From the NCBI GenBank assembly GCA_029747585.1, contig JAPEVF010000569.1:1-29994 (forward strand): a stretch of DNA of 29,994 nucleotides, read 5' to 3'. The notes below the pieces were generated by a model. The model did no database searches. It saw nothing but the letters and a program-made list of their open reading frames with translations, and was not told the origin of the DNA. How positions within the stretch are numbered: position 1 is the stretch's first letter; the number at the start of each line of letters is the position of its first letter. Positions 8,945 to 16,421 of the stretch are shown in pieces. A program made the position numbers and the translations under genes. The stretch comes from Pleurotus djamor (taxonomy: Eukaryota > Basidiomycota > Agaricomycetes > Agaricales > Pleurotaceae).

Positions 8945-10486
8945 TTAGGCCAATTCGGCCCCGGTGAAGCGATCAACAAGCAATAGTTCCTTGACTTCAC
9001 TTCTGAGAGTTTCCCAATCGAAGTTGTTGGGTACCCATTTCAACCTGAGAACATCGATACCGGCCTCGATCATCTTGCGTTTCCTAAGCGTTATTTGGAG
9101 GTCCTGTAGAATTCGCTCATAACAGAATTGATCTTCTACCTCGATGCGCTTTAGTGACGGTAAGGAGAGAGGAACTGCTGTGTGATTGTGACGAGCTTCG
9201 GCGGCTTGGCTTATAGTGGGGATATCCGATATGACGACGACGAGTTCCTTTAATGTCTGGGTGCGAAGTACCTCGACGCTTGTCAAGGACCGCATCAATG
9301 CTTCCAAAGGCTTGGTTTTGAGGGATGGACCAAGCGGGCCTGGGTCCAAATTGAGATGGAGCGTTTGAGGTGGGTTCTCGGGAAAAGCAGCGACGAGTGC
9401 ATGAGTGGTAGAAAACTCGGCACGGCTGACGAGTGTCAAGGAGAACGATTGTTCCGAGGATGTGGTTAACTGGTTGGGCGTGACGGATACGGTGCTCTCA
9501 ATCCCCCAACCACTGCGGAAAAGGCCCAGCTTTGTTCTCCGAGATGCTGGCGCAAACGGAAGGACGGCGCGGAAAGCATCGGTTACACTTTTCGTGAGAT
9601 CTGGCCCAAGGTGCTTGGTGACTTTCGCCGCAAGAGTTTGAACGTTAATGCAGGTGAGGTGATGGAGCAACAACAGCAGCACGTGCGCATCTTTCACGGA
9701 AAGGTAGATATCCTTCAGCTCGGGCAGTTCGACAACGAGGTCCTTTGGTATGTTGTCCGTGAATTCGGTGGTGTGAAAGATCAACGACTGAAGTAGTTTC
9801 ATGCCTTGGAGGGCGAGTAGGATATCGAGACCCGTGGGGTTTGGACTGCCTTTCGAATCGAACGAAAGGATCAACGAACGAAGTTGGGATAGATACGGGG
9901 TACGGAGGTCGAAGTAGCTGTTGACTAGGTGGACATGCCGCAGAGTTGGTATCCGACTGGGATCAAACTTTGACGCGAATTTGAAGGTTGTAAAGGTTGG
10001 GTAGCTGGCCATAATGAGCCTCTCGAGAATTGGCGTCTCTAGATGTTCAAGCGTGGGGAGCCAACTTGAATACTCAGGATGATATTCCAAGTCGATCTCC
10101 TTCAACCGAGTAGAATGGCTTAACATCAGGGTGGTCACATCGACCACTTCACGGTTCGGACTTGCGAGAAGGTATAACGGCGTTGATTTTGAACGTTCGA
10201 TGAAGAGTTCCGCTAACTCCAGCTTTGTATTTGTAGAAACATAGCCCCATAGTTGAGGAGTCTTGAGGGCCACATCCCGCCACAATTGGCAGACATGAGA
10301 GACGAGAAGCCTAGGCCTAGAAGCGTACAGCACCCCGCACACCCGCAACTCTTGCAGAAGCAGATGCTCGAAAATCATAGAAAGAATTTCTGGAGGTATT
10401 CGCGCGACGTAGCAAGTACGAGATTTATCTCGTGGGTCCTCTGCAATACTAATTTGCTGAGTATCTTCCATACCAGTGGTTGCCAA
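8945..10486 (-). CDS. F-box / leucine-rich-repeat-like protein A
   Basis: A single uninterrupted frame of 513 residues. The F-box is at about residues 28-80: ARIPPEILSMIFEHLLL, a variable loop, then LLVSHVCQLWRDVALKTPQL followed by W. Downstream are degenerate leucine-rich segments with regular LxxLxLxxx spacing, the architecture of the greatly expanded Agaricomycete F-box families. Such proteins bind Skp1 through the F-box and present substrates to an SCF ubiquitin ligase; the target is unknown. It matches protein B (11023-12741) in the F-box and in following blocks (ELFIERSKSTPLYL versus VLFLERAKSAPLCL; SHSTRLKEIDL versus SRHSQLKEVDV), so the two are paralogues. It is divergently oriented with B and intronless, unlike most neighbours. 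Three GTGTTCAA elements lie just upstream of the start. Confidence 0.85.
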   Translation of the reverse strand: MATTGMEDTQQISIAEDPRDKSRTCYVARIPPEILSMIFEHLLLQELRVCGVLYASRPRLLVSHVCQLWRDVALKTPQLWGYVSTNTKLELAELFIERSKSTPLYLLASPNREVVDVTTLMLSHSTRLKEIDLEYHPEYSSWLPTLEHLETPILERLIMASYPTFTTFKFASKFDPSRIPTLRHVHLVNSYFDLRTPYLSQLRSLILSFDSKGSPNPTGLDILLALQGMKLLQSLIFHTTEFTDNIPKDLVVELPELKDIYLSVKDAHVLLLLLHHLTCINVQTLAAKVTKHLGPDLTKSVTDAFRAVLPFAPASRRTKLGLFRSGWGIESTVSVTPNQLTTSSEQSFSLTLVSRAEFSTTHALVAAFPENPPQTLHLNLDPGPLGPSLKTKPLEALMRSLTSVEVLRTQTLKELVVVISDIPTISQAAEARHNHTAVPLSLPSLKRIEVEDQFCYERILQDLQITLRKRKMIEAGIDVLRLKWVPNNFDWETLRSEVKELLLVDRFTGAELA

Positions 10487-10501
10487 CTTCGTTGGTGGTC
10501 G

Positions 10502-10537
10502 GTGTTCAAGACGTTGTGTTCAAGTATTCGTGTTCAA
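10502..10537. repeat. Three GTGTTCAA elements at 14-bp spacing
   Basis: GTGTTCAA occurs at 10502-10509, 10516-10523 and 10530-10537. On the minus strand this is TTGAACAC, lying 16-51 bp upstream of the start codon of F-box gene A. The exact periodicity suggests either a degenerate 14-bp tandem repeat or a phased protein-binding array. Confidence 0.6.
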
Positions 10538-10731
10538 ACTTCACGGCGCTAAGCAACTGAACCTTTGCTGAACCAGGCTGAACCTCGATACGTTTCCGGA
10601 GATGCCTCCGAGACAGTTGGGCCATCGCTCGAAAGAAGGGAAAACAATTGTCGTGAGCTTCGTTTTCTTCGTTGCTACGCTTGATTAATTGATTGCTGAT
10701 GCCAATGGTTGGTTTCGGTAGATAACTTATG

Positions 10732-10755
10732 ATCCCGCCTCGAATCCCGCCTCGA
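10732..10755. repeat. Perfect 12-bp tandem duplication
   Basis: The unit atcccgcctcga occurs twice without a gap, at 10732-10743 and 10744-10755, within the divergent F-box promoter region. Confidence 0.75.
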
Positions 10756-10951
10756 AAAAAGGATCGAATCTTGCTTCGAACTGCTGTGAATCCATCCAAT
10801 CCGAGAATATGTACTATGTACTTGAGTCAATGCTGACCGAAAATCTAGCTCGAAAAGGGCATTGTGCTCAGCTTTGGCTCGATGAGTGGCGTCAACTCAT
10901 TGTCACCAGTCCAAAGGTGTGGCCTCGAGGTCTCAGTCAACCTGGAGNGCC

Positions 10952-10957
10952 TATAAA
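10952..10957 (+). promoter_or_regulatory. TATA box of F-box gene B
   Basis: TATAAA lies 66 bp upstream of the chosen ATG at 11023. The first in-frame ATG (10957) overlaps this box, so transcription that starts about 30 bp downstream would exclude it. This is the reason for preferring 11023. Confidence 0.6.
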
Positions 10958-11022
10958 TGTCAGCCATGCTTAACGATTCATCCCAGGTTTCCCCTCTTAT
11001 CTTTCCCCAGTCCTTCACCGCT

Positions 11023-12741
11023 ATGTCGCTCTCAACTATGCCGTTAGAAGAATTATTCGCCGCTTCGCTTACGGTTTCCCAAGTCGACGAGACGATCCAG
11101 GCCACCCGCGATCGTCTCCGCGACATCGAATCCGACCGAAACGCATCTCATCCAATTTCAAGAATTCCGACAGAGGTCCTTGCCAAAATCTTCGAGACGA
11201 TGGCCCTCGCCCAAGTCAAATTCGAGATCGCTCCTGAGGATTTTCCGTTTTACCTCGACTGCGAGAATCCCGAAGTTCGTTGCCAGCCTTATTCGAGCTG
11301 GCTCCCCGTCACCCAAGTCTGTCGAACGTGGCGAACTCTAGCTCTCAATACGCCGAGAGTCTGGAGCTGCATCTACAACAGTATCACCCCGCGCCTCGCA
11401 GTGCTCTTCCTCGAACGCGCCAAGTCAGCCCCGTTATGTCTGCGCTCAACCTCGGCGAAGGCGAACATCAACACCATTATGCTTGTCCTCAGTCGCCACT
11501 CTCAACTGAAGGAAGTTGATGTCAGATGTAGAGTCCTCGGATGGGAGAAATTGTTTGCCGGCCACCTCCCGTTCCTGGATACTCTCACTCTCAATGCACC
11601 CATTTTCGGTATGAACGTACCACCTAGCGATGCGTTTCTGCATGCACTTCCACCTGACACAGCCGCCATCCCCGCCCTGCGTCATCTCAATCTAAGGAAT
11701 TGTTCCATCAACCTCGAACTTCCTCATTTCTCTTGTCTCCGTACGCTGAAGCTCACTCACATCCAGAATTTGTGGAAACTTCCTATGGACACGGTGATTC
11801 GAGGGCTTCGAAATATGCCGGATCTGGAGGTCTTGGAGATGGCCAATGTGTTCCATTCTTGGTCGGCGACTTCCATTAGCGTTGCTCCTGTTGATCTTCC
11901 CCGCCTTGTCAAGATGCATTTCACCGTAGAGGACCCCCTTGCGCTGTTGATCATGACCTATCTTCGTTGCCCTTCTATCCAGTCTGTCGATGCTGTCGCC
12001 TCGGAACCCGCTTCTTCCGGTGACTTGATCTTTCTGGCAAACATGTTCTACCAATATGTCTCTGGTATTTCGCCATCTTGGAAGACCACACTGCAACACA
12101 CCTTTTTACCGACGTCCGCAATCCCCTCAAATCCTTTCGCATCCCGGATTCTCCTCACAAGCAGCCTCGTAATAAAACCCAACTATCTGAACTCCTTGTA
12201 CGATCACGGTCGATGCATGCTCTCTGTAGGCGCTCTCCCATCGAACACCTCGTCCGTCAAGATCCTCTCGACCATCGTGCCCCCCGAGTCAATGAAGCAC
12301 TCCACGTTCATTCTAAGTGGCGGCTTTTCTGATATCGACGAGGATTTGATGAATTTCTTGCGGTCAATGGTGGATATCGAAGAGTTTCGCATTGCGAGTT
12401 TCAACGGGTTGGTTACAATCTTGGCAGACACTCCCACAGCGGGAATAGTGGCTAATCCTTCTGGAACCTCGTTCGCACTCCCTTCTCTCAAACGAATCGT
12501 CGAGGTGGGCACCTCGCCGGAAGTTGATGGCAAAGCTCAGAAGATGAAGGAGTTGGAGCGGTCTCTGGAGGCTCGGAAAGCCATGGGCACTGCTGTTGAG
12601 ACGCTCACTATGGGTTCGCCGTTCCTCGATGTGGAGGAGATACAGGTCTTCAAACCCGTAGTCGAGAAGGTCTTGTACGCTCCTTTTGTGCAACAGTGTG
12701 TGGACTTCTTCGTGTTCCATAGTCTTGGTGAACCCATCTAA
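11023..12741 (+). CDS. F-box / leucine-rich-repeat-like protein B
   Basis: Intronless, 572 residues from ATG 11023 (MSLSTMPLEELFAASLTVSQ); an in-frame ATG at 10957 would add 22 residues but overlaps the TATA box. A short coiled coil (VDETIQATRDRLRDIESDR) precedes the F-box ISRIPTEVLAKIFETMALAQ .. WLPVTQVCRTWRTLALNTPR, a layout repeated through Agaricomycete F-box families. Leucine-rich segments follow (IPALRHLNLRNCSINLELPH, CLRTLKLTH, MPDLEVLEMANVF), ending near ALPSLKRIVEVG. Presumed substrate adaptor of an SCF ubiquitin ligase; the target is unknown. It is paralogous to protein A, sharing the LNTPRVW/LKTPQLW block and the ERAKSAPL/ERSKSTPL block, and pairs divergently with it. Identity looks modest over the repeats, so the duplication is not recent. 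Confidence 0.85.
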   Translation: MSLSTMPLEELFAASLTVSQVDETIQATRDRLRDIESDRNASHPISRIPTEVLAKIFETMALAQVKFEIAPEDFPFYLDCENPEVRCQPYSSWLPVTQVCRTWRTLALNTPRVWSCIYNSITPRLAVLFLERAKSAPLCLRSTSAKANINTIMLVLSRHSQLKEVDVRCRVLGWEKLFAGHLPFLDTLTLNAPIFGMNVPPSDAFLHALPPDTAAIPALRHLNLRNCSINLELPHFSCLRTLKLTHIQNLWKLPMDTVIRGLRNMPDLEVLEMANVFHSWSATSISVAPVDLPRLVKMHFTVEDPLALLIMTYLRCPSIQSVDAVASEPASSGDLIFLANMFYQYVSGISPSWKTTLQHTFLPTSAIPSNPFASRILLTSSLVIKPNYLNSLYDHGRCMLSVGALPSNTSSVKILSTIVPPESMKHSTFILSGGFSDIDEDLMNFLRSMVDIEEFRIASFNGLVTILADTPTAGIVANPSGTSFALPSLKRIVEVGTSPEVDGKAQKMKELERSLEARKAMGTAVETLTMGSPFLDVEEIQVFKPVVEKVLYAPFVQQCVDFFVFHSLGEPI

Positions 12742-13641
12742 GTAGACGTGTATCATGTAGATAGTAGTAAATTATGTACTTTAAGTATACAAAGTTGTTC
12801 CCTATTCCAGATATTAATTATGCTTCTCGATGAAATATCGCCTCAGATTCGCCTCAGCACACCCTCTCGTCGTAACTTCCGACCCCTCGCCTTCCAAGCC
12901 TTCCCAAAGTACTGAAGCTGGTATTCTGTTCGAAATCGGCCATGTGGGCCAATATCCACCCTTCGAGATGGTTCCCAGACAATGGCCGTGTGACCCAGAA
13001 CTATGGATACAAGCATCAACTGATTGATCTTTCCTTTGCGTCCTCCAATCAGAACGACGCAATCGCTGGTCGTCATGGTTCCGTGCCTTTTCGAATTCCG
13101 TACACGGCGTCTGAACCACCCACACATGCACGTCCCATGTCTTCGGATTCTGGTACACCCAATGTTCTGGTATGTCAGATCACTCGCTGCGCTGGTACCG
13201 AAGTCTAATGGTTTCCCCAGTTTCAGGATTCCAGGATGTTTTAATTGTACTCCCTCCGCAATTCGCCCGCAGCTCGACTCGGTGTGTCCGGAAGCTCCTT
13301 GCGCTTTCCGTAGTAGCGACTCGGATCTTTTGTTATTGATCAACCAGGGCGAAATAGCCTCGTGCACCATTTACGCCAGGTAACTATGTGGAAAGCCCAT
13401 GCGAACACAAACGAAAGCAAACATCGGAAAAAGTTGATATATAAGCTGACTGGTCCTTGTTCTCAGAGGACAAGCTTCCAGCCTTCAACGCAGCGCGGTT
13501 CCATCTTTCTCTCTCTTAGGACTGTGTCCTTTCTCCTGCACTCATTCTTTTTGCGCCTTCCTTTGACATCCTTTCTTTCCTGAAAACTACTTCCTTGATA
13601 CTATCCTTGCCGGGCAACTTCAGATCGCATTTCCTTCAACC
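12742..13641. other. Intergenic region with TATA box of the Egh16-like gene
   Basis: These 900 bp hold no gene I recognise. A 175-codon minus-strand frame (12843-13370) and overlapping plus-strand frames show no domain. The right end has a TATA box (13438-13445) and a pyrimidine-rich stretch (about 13500-13640), typical of a strong fungal promoter and leader. Confidence 0.45.
13438..13445 (+). promoter_or_regulatory. TATA box of the Egh16-like secreted-protein gene
   Basis: TATATAAG lies 204 bp upstream of the ATG at 13642 and is followed by a long C/T-rich leader. A consensus TATA and pyrimidine tract suggest a highly expressed gene; a leader of about 170 nt is implied. Confidence 0.6.
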
Positions 13642-14643
13642 ATGTTCTCTTCCACAAAATCTCTCTTCGGCGCTGCTCTGGCACTTGCCTTGTCTCTCCA
13701 AGTCTCGGCACATGCTGGTGCGATTCCAGCCCTTGGCGTCCCGGGGACCTTCACCCGTGGCGATGTCGAACGCCCCAACAATGCCAACCCGTGTGGGGAA
13801 GTGAACATCGCACAAAACATCAACGCAGCCACTCCGATCACCGCTGCGACTGATGGAACGTTCACAGCGACTGTCCAGAACTTTAACGGGTACGTGTTTC
13901 CGTGTAATCACTCGTTTACCACTTCGCCAACTTACTTGCATATTTTTCTGATAGTGGTGCTGATGGATCTCGTCAATTTCGCGTATCCGTCGATGCTGCT
14001 GGTACTGGTGCTAACTTCGTTCCTGCGACCGTTTCGCAGAACGGTAATCCTGTAAGTTGCCCCGTCCATAATTGTTCGCGTCGGAATTCTAATTCACTCG
14101 GTATCGCTAGGCTCCTGCCAACACTGGAACAGAACAACTCATCGGTCAGCTACCCGCTGGGACGACGTGTACCGGTGGTACAGCAGGTAACCTATGTCTC
14201 GCGCAGTTTGTCTCGTCCGCTGGCTTTGGAAATTGCGTGGTGGTAAGCCGTCATACTCGAAAGCTATGTTCCTTGAACCGATTATAATATTCTTCCTCCT
14301 CGTAGATCCAACAAGGTGCTGGTGCTGTAACTGGGAACAACGGAAATGCAAACGCTGCTGCTGCTGCCGCGGGAGCTGCTGGAGGAGCCGTAGCCGCCGG
14401 TGGTGCCGCTGCTGCTGCCGGTCGAGGCCGTGGACGCGGACGTGGTCGTGGTCGCAATGCTAACAACAGGGCTGCTGTAAGTTCTCCCCTCCCTCCATCA
14501 CTTTCCGCCCGTAATTGGCATTAATTGTCGTAAATCTTCAGGGTACTCGTGCTGCACGTGCGCTTCTCCATGCTATCGAAGCTCGCGGTGAAGAAAGTAT
14601 CCAAGTAGTCAAGAGGGGTGTCCTTGGCTGGCTCTGGGCGTAA
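13642..14643 (+). CDS. Secreted Egh16-like (Gas1/DUF3129-type) protein with Ala-rich and RG-repeat tail
   Basis: Exons 13642-13889, 13955-14051, 14111-14242, 14306-14476 and 14542-14643; 249 residues. A signal peptide (SLFGAALALALSLQVSAHAG, cut near Ala-His-Ala) precedes a core with spaced cysteines: NANPCGEVNIAQNI, FNGGADGSRQFRVSVDAAGT, AGTTCTGGTAGNLCLAQFV and GFGNCVV. This matches my memory of the fungal Egh16/Gas family (known in plant pathogens as appressorium-expressed proteins and present in saprotrophic basidiomycetes). After the core come an Ala-rich run, a (GR)n block GRGRGRGRGRGRNANN, then GTRAARALLHAIEARGEE and a final GWLWA. RG repeats are unusual in an exported protein. The tail resembles the truncated gene at 7696-8383. 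Cellular role unknown. Model confident, family name moderate. Confidence 0.75.
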
Positions 14644-14649
14644 AACGAT

Positions 14650-14694
14650 AATAACCGTTCAACGTTCAACGTTCGTGGTTCTCAAACGGTTATT
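14650..14694. terminator. Inverted repeat just after the Egh16-like stop codon
   Basis: Aataaccgtt (14650-14659) and aacggttatt (14685-14694) are perfect 10-bp reverse complements separated by 25 nt, starting 6 nt after the stop. The loop contains a caacgtt direct repeat. It would form a hairpin in the 3' UTR. A role in mRNA 3' end formation or stability is inference; fungal genes do not use bacterial-type terminators. Confidence 0.4.
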
Positions 14695-15789
14695 TATTTA
14701 TTGAGTGCAGGCCCTCGAGTATGGGTCTTTTGAATCTCTCAACACCATTCCAGATACCCATCCTCATACATCTTACATTTTACATTGGAACCAACTTGTC
14801 AAGTACCTTCGTTTTTGGCTGTGATTGCTTGTATCAATATCATTTTTATTGTGATACTTGGGTCGCTTGTAAGCTCAGAGCTGGGCGTCCAGCTCGATCC
14901 GCCCATCATCTCCACACCACGTCAAATATCTAGAGTATGGTCGATGAATCGATGACCTGTGTACAGTGTTTGGATCGGGCTCGTTCTAGTAAATTTGATG
15001 CCGAAATCGGGTTCCGTGACGCGACTCGCTACCTTAGAACTGTAGATTGAAGCCAACTCAACAGCTCAAAAAAAAGCCTCCGTGTGTAGCGAGTAGTCCA
15101 CTAGTGAGTGTACCTTCAAGGTGTCGAGTGTGCCCTGACTTGCGCCTCCTTTTAACTCAGGAGCTACTCGGGCATGGAAACTCAATGCTCTCACTTGACA
15201 CCGCTCACCAGCTCATAGAGGCACCAAGAGGTGCGGTGGTATAGAGCTTCTGATATGTGCTTCTATGCTCCGTATGCAAGTGATTGAGCTTCTCATGTCA
15301 GACACGAATGGACCTTGCATACAGGGGGCCTCCTTTACCAAAGTGACGCGAACGTATCCGAAACTCAAGGAGTGATGCTTTCCCCAGATCTCTGGACTTT
15401 GACCCAGTATCTTCATGCATTTAGACTCGTATCGTTCAGCGAAACGGAATCAAAACGGAATAGTTCCTTCATCTTAGCGTTCGTTCGAAGCGCTAAAGCA
15501 AGGACTTAATCGGAGAGTCGATAGGGTGCCTCAGACACTATACTTAGCAACAAACCTCGGAATGTAGCTATTATATGAGGTGACTATACTAGCAAGTAAT
15601 AATCGATGCGCAACCGAGCAAGAGGTACCGTAGCTCGTGCAGGCAGAAATAAAAGGAACCTCGAGTAAGTAATGTAGCTTCAGCAAGTCAACACTCCCAG
15701 TTTCGACTGTACGTACTTGAATACTCACTCAGCTTTTCGCATCATTTTATTCAAATTTCTCTGTTTTTCTAGGAGATCAAGATCATACC
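14695..15789. other. Intergenic region without recognised gene
   Basis: About 1.1 kb with only short unrelated frames on both strands. The last 60 bp before 15790 are T/C-rich and probably the leader of the small secreted-protein gene. I see no repeats, RNA genes or transposon ends. Confidence 0.45.
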
Positions 15790-16189
15790 ATGCGGGCCAG
15801 CATTCTCGTCACTCTCGCTTTGACTGCCTTCGCTGTCGGTCATCCTCTAGAGACCACTAACAACGTGGCGTCGACCAACAACGGAGTAGACACCGCCGTA
15901 GAGCAAGCTTGGCAGCTACTTGTCGACAACGGGAACATCGAGAGCATTGAGGACGGGAACTTTCACAGAAGATTGAAGGCGAAGCTCAAGAAATATAAAG
16001 CTTCGGCCGCCCGAGCGAAGAAAGCCAAGGCAGCCCATCANCCCCCCTCCTCCACCCCCTCCTCCTGCGGCAGCAGAGGAACCTGCTCCAGTGCCAGCTG
16101 CTGATAGTTCGGCCGATGCTCCCCCTGCGGATGCCCCTGCGGATGCCCCTCCCGCTGACGCGCCTGCTGATGACAGTGGTAGCTCGTAG
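15790..16189 (+). CDS. Small secreted Lys-rich / poly-Pro / acidic-repeat protein
   Basis: Start ATG 15790, stop 16187-16189; 400 nt including one N at 16041. Removing the N gives 399 nt and 132 residues. The order is: signal peptide (MRASILVTLALTAFAVGHPL), a neutral stretch (DTAVEQAWQLLVDNGNIESI), a highly basic helix (RRLKAKLKKYKASAARAKK), a run of eight prolines, then an Ala/Pro/Asp segment with ADAPPADAPADAPPADAPAD repeats and a DSGSS end. Keeping the N instead gives a short Cys-containing ending with no such regularity, so the corrected frame is preferred. No family recognised. Charge segregation, small size and signal peptide fit a cell-wall-interacting or effector-like protein, but this is inference. 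Confidence 0.65.
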
Positions 16190-16421
16190 TTCCTCAATGT
16201 AACGGACTGGATAGTCATTGCCTGTGTCTTTCATATACCGTTCTTCCAGGAAAATCGAGTTTCTCTCTTGACGTGTCGAGGTTCAGCTTCAGTCCACCTC
16301 CGAGGTCAGGTGTTTAGGGACGAAAGTGCAGATTGATGTGAAGAAGTGGCGAAAGGTTGTAAGATAGTACACGGTTACGTTAATTGTCCAGTTTGAATAT
16401 TGCAAGTACCGAGAGACCAAG

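Larger units (their letters stand above)
10487..11022. promoter_or_regulatory. Divergent promoter region between two F-box genes
   Basis: This 536-bp spacer contains three GTGTTCAA copies at an exact 14-bp period (10502, 10516, 10530), a perfect 12-bp tandem duplication (10732-10743 and 10744-10755), one N at 10948, and a TATA box at 10952-10957 serving the plus-strand F-box gene. A minus-strand open frame of 97 codons (10506-10799) resembles nothing and is probably chance. Confidence 0.5.

Noticed and set aside
12843..13370. 175-codon minus-strand frame
   Set aside because: No domain, no plausible promoter, and overlapping plus-strand frames are equally open; not supported as a gene.
14251..14466. 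Pro/Arg and Ala-rich minus-strand frame
   Set aside because: Complement of the Ala-rich and RG-repeat exon of the Egh16-like gene.
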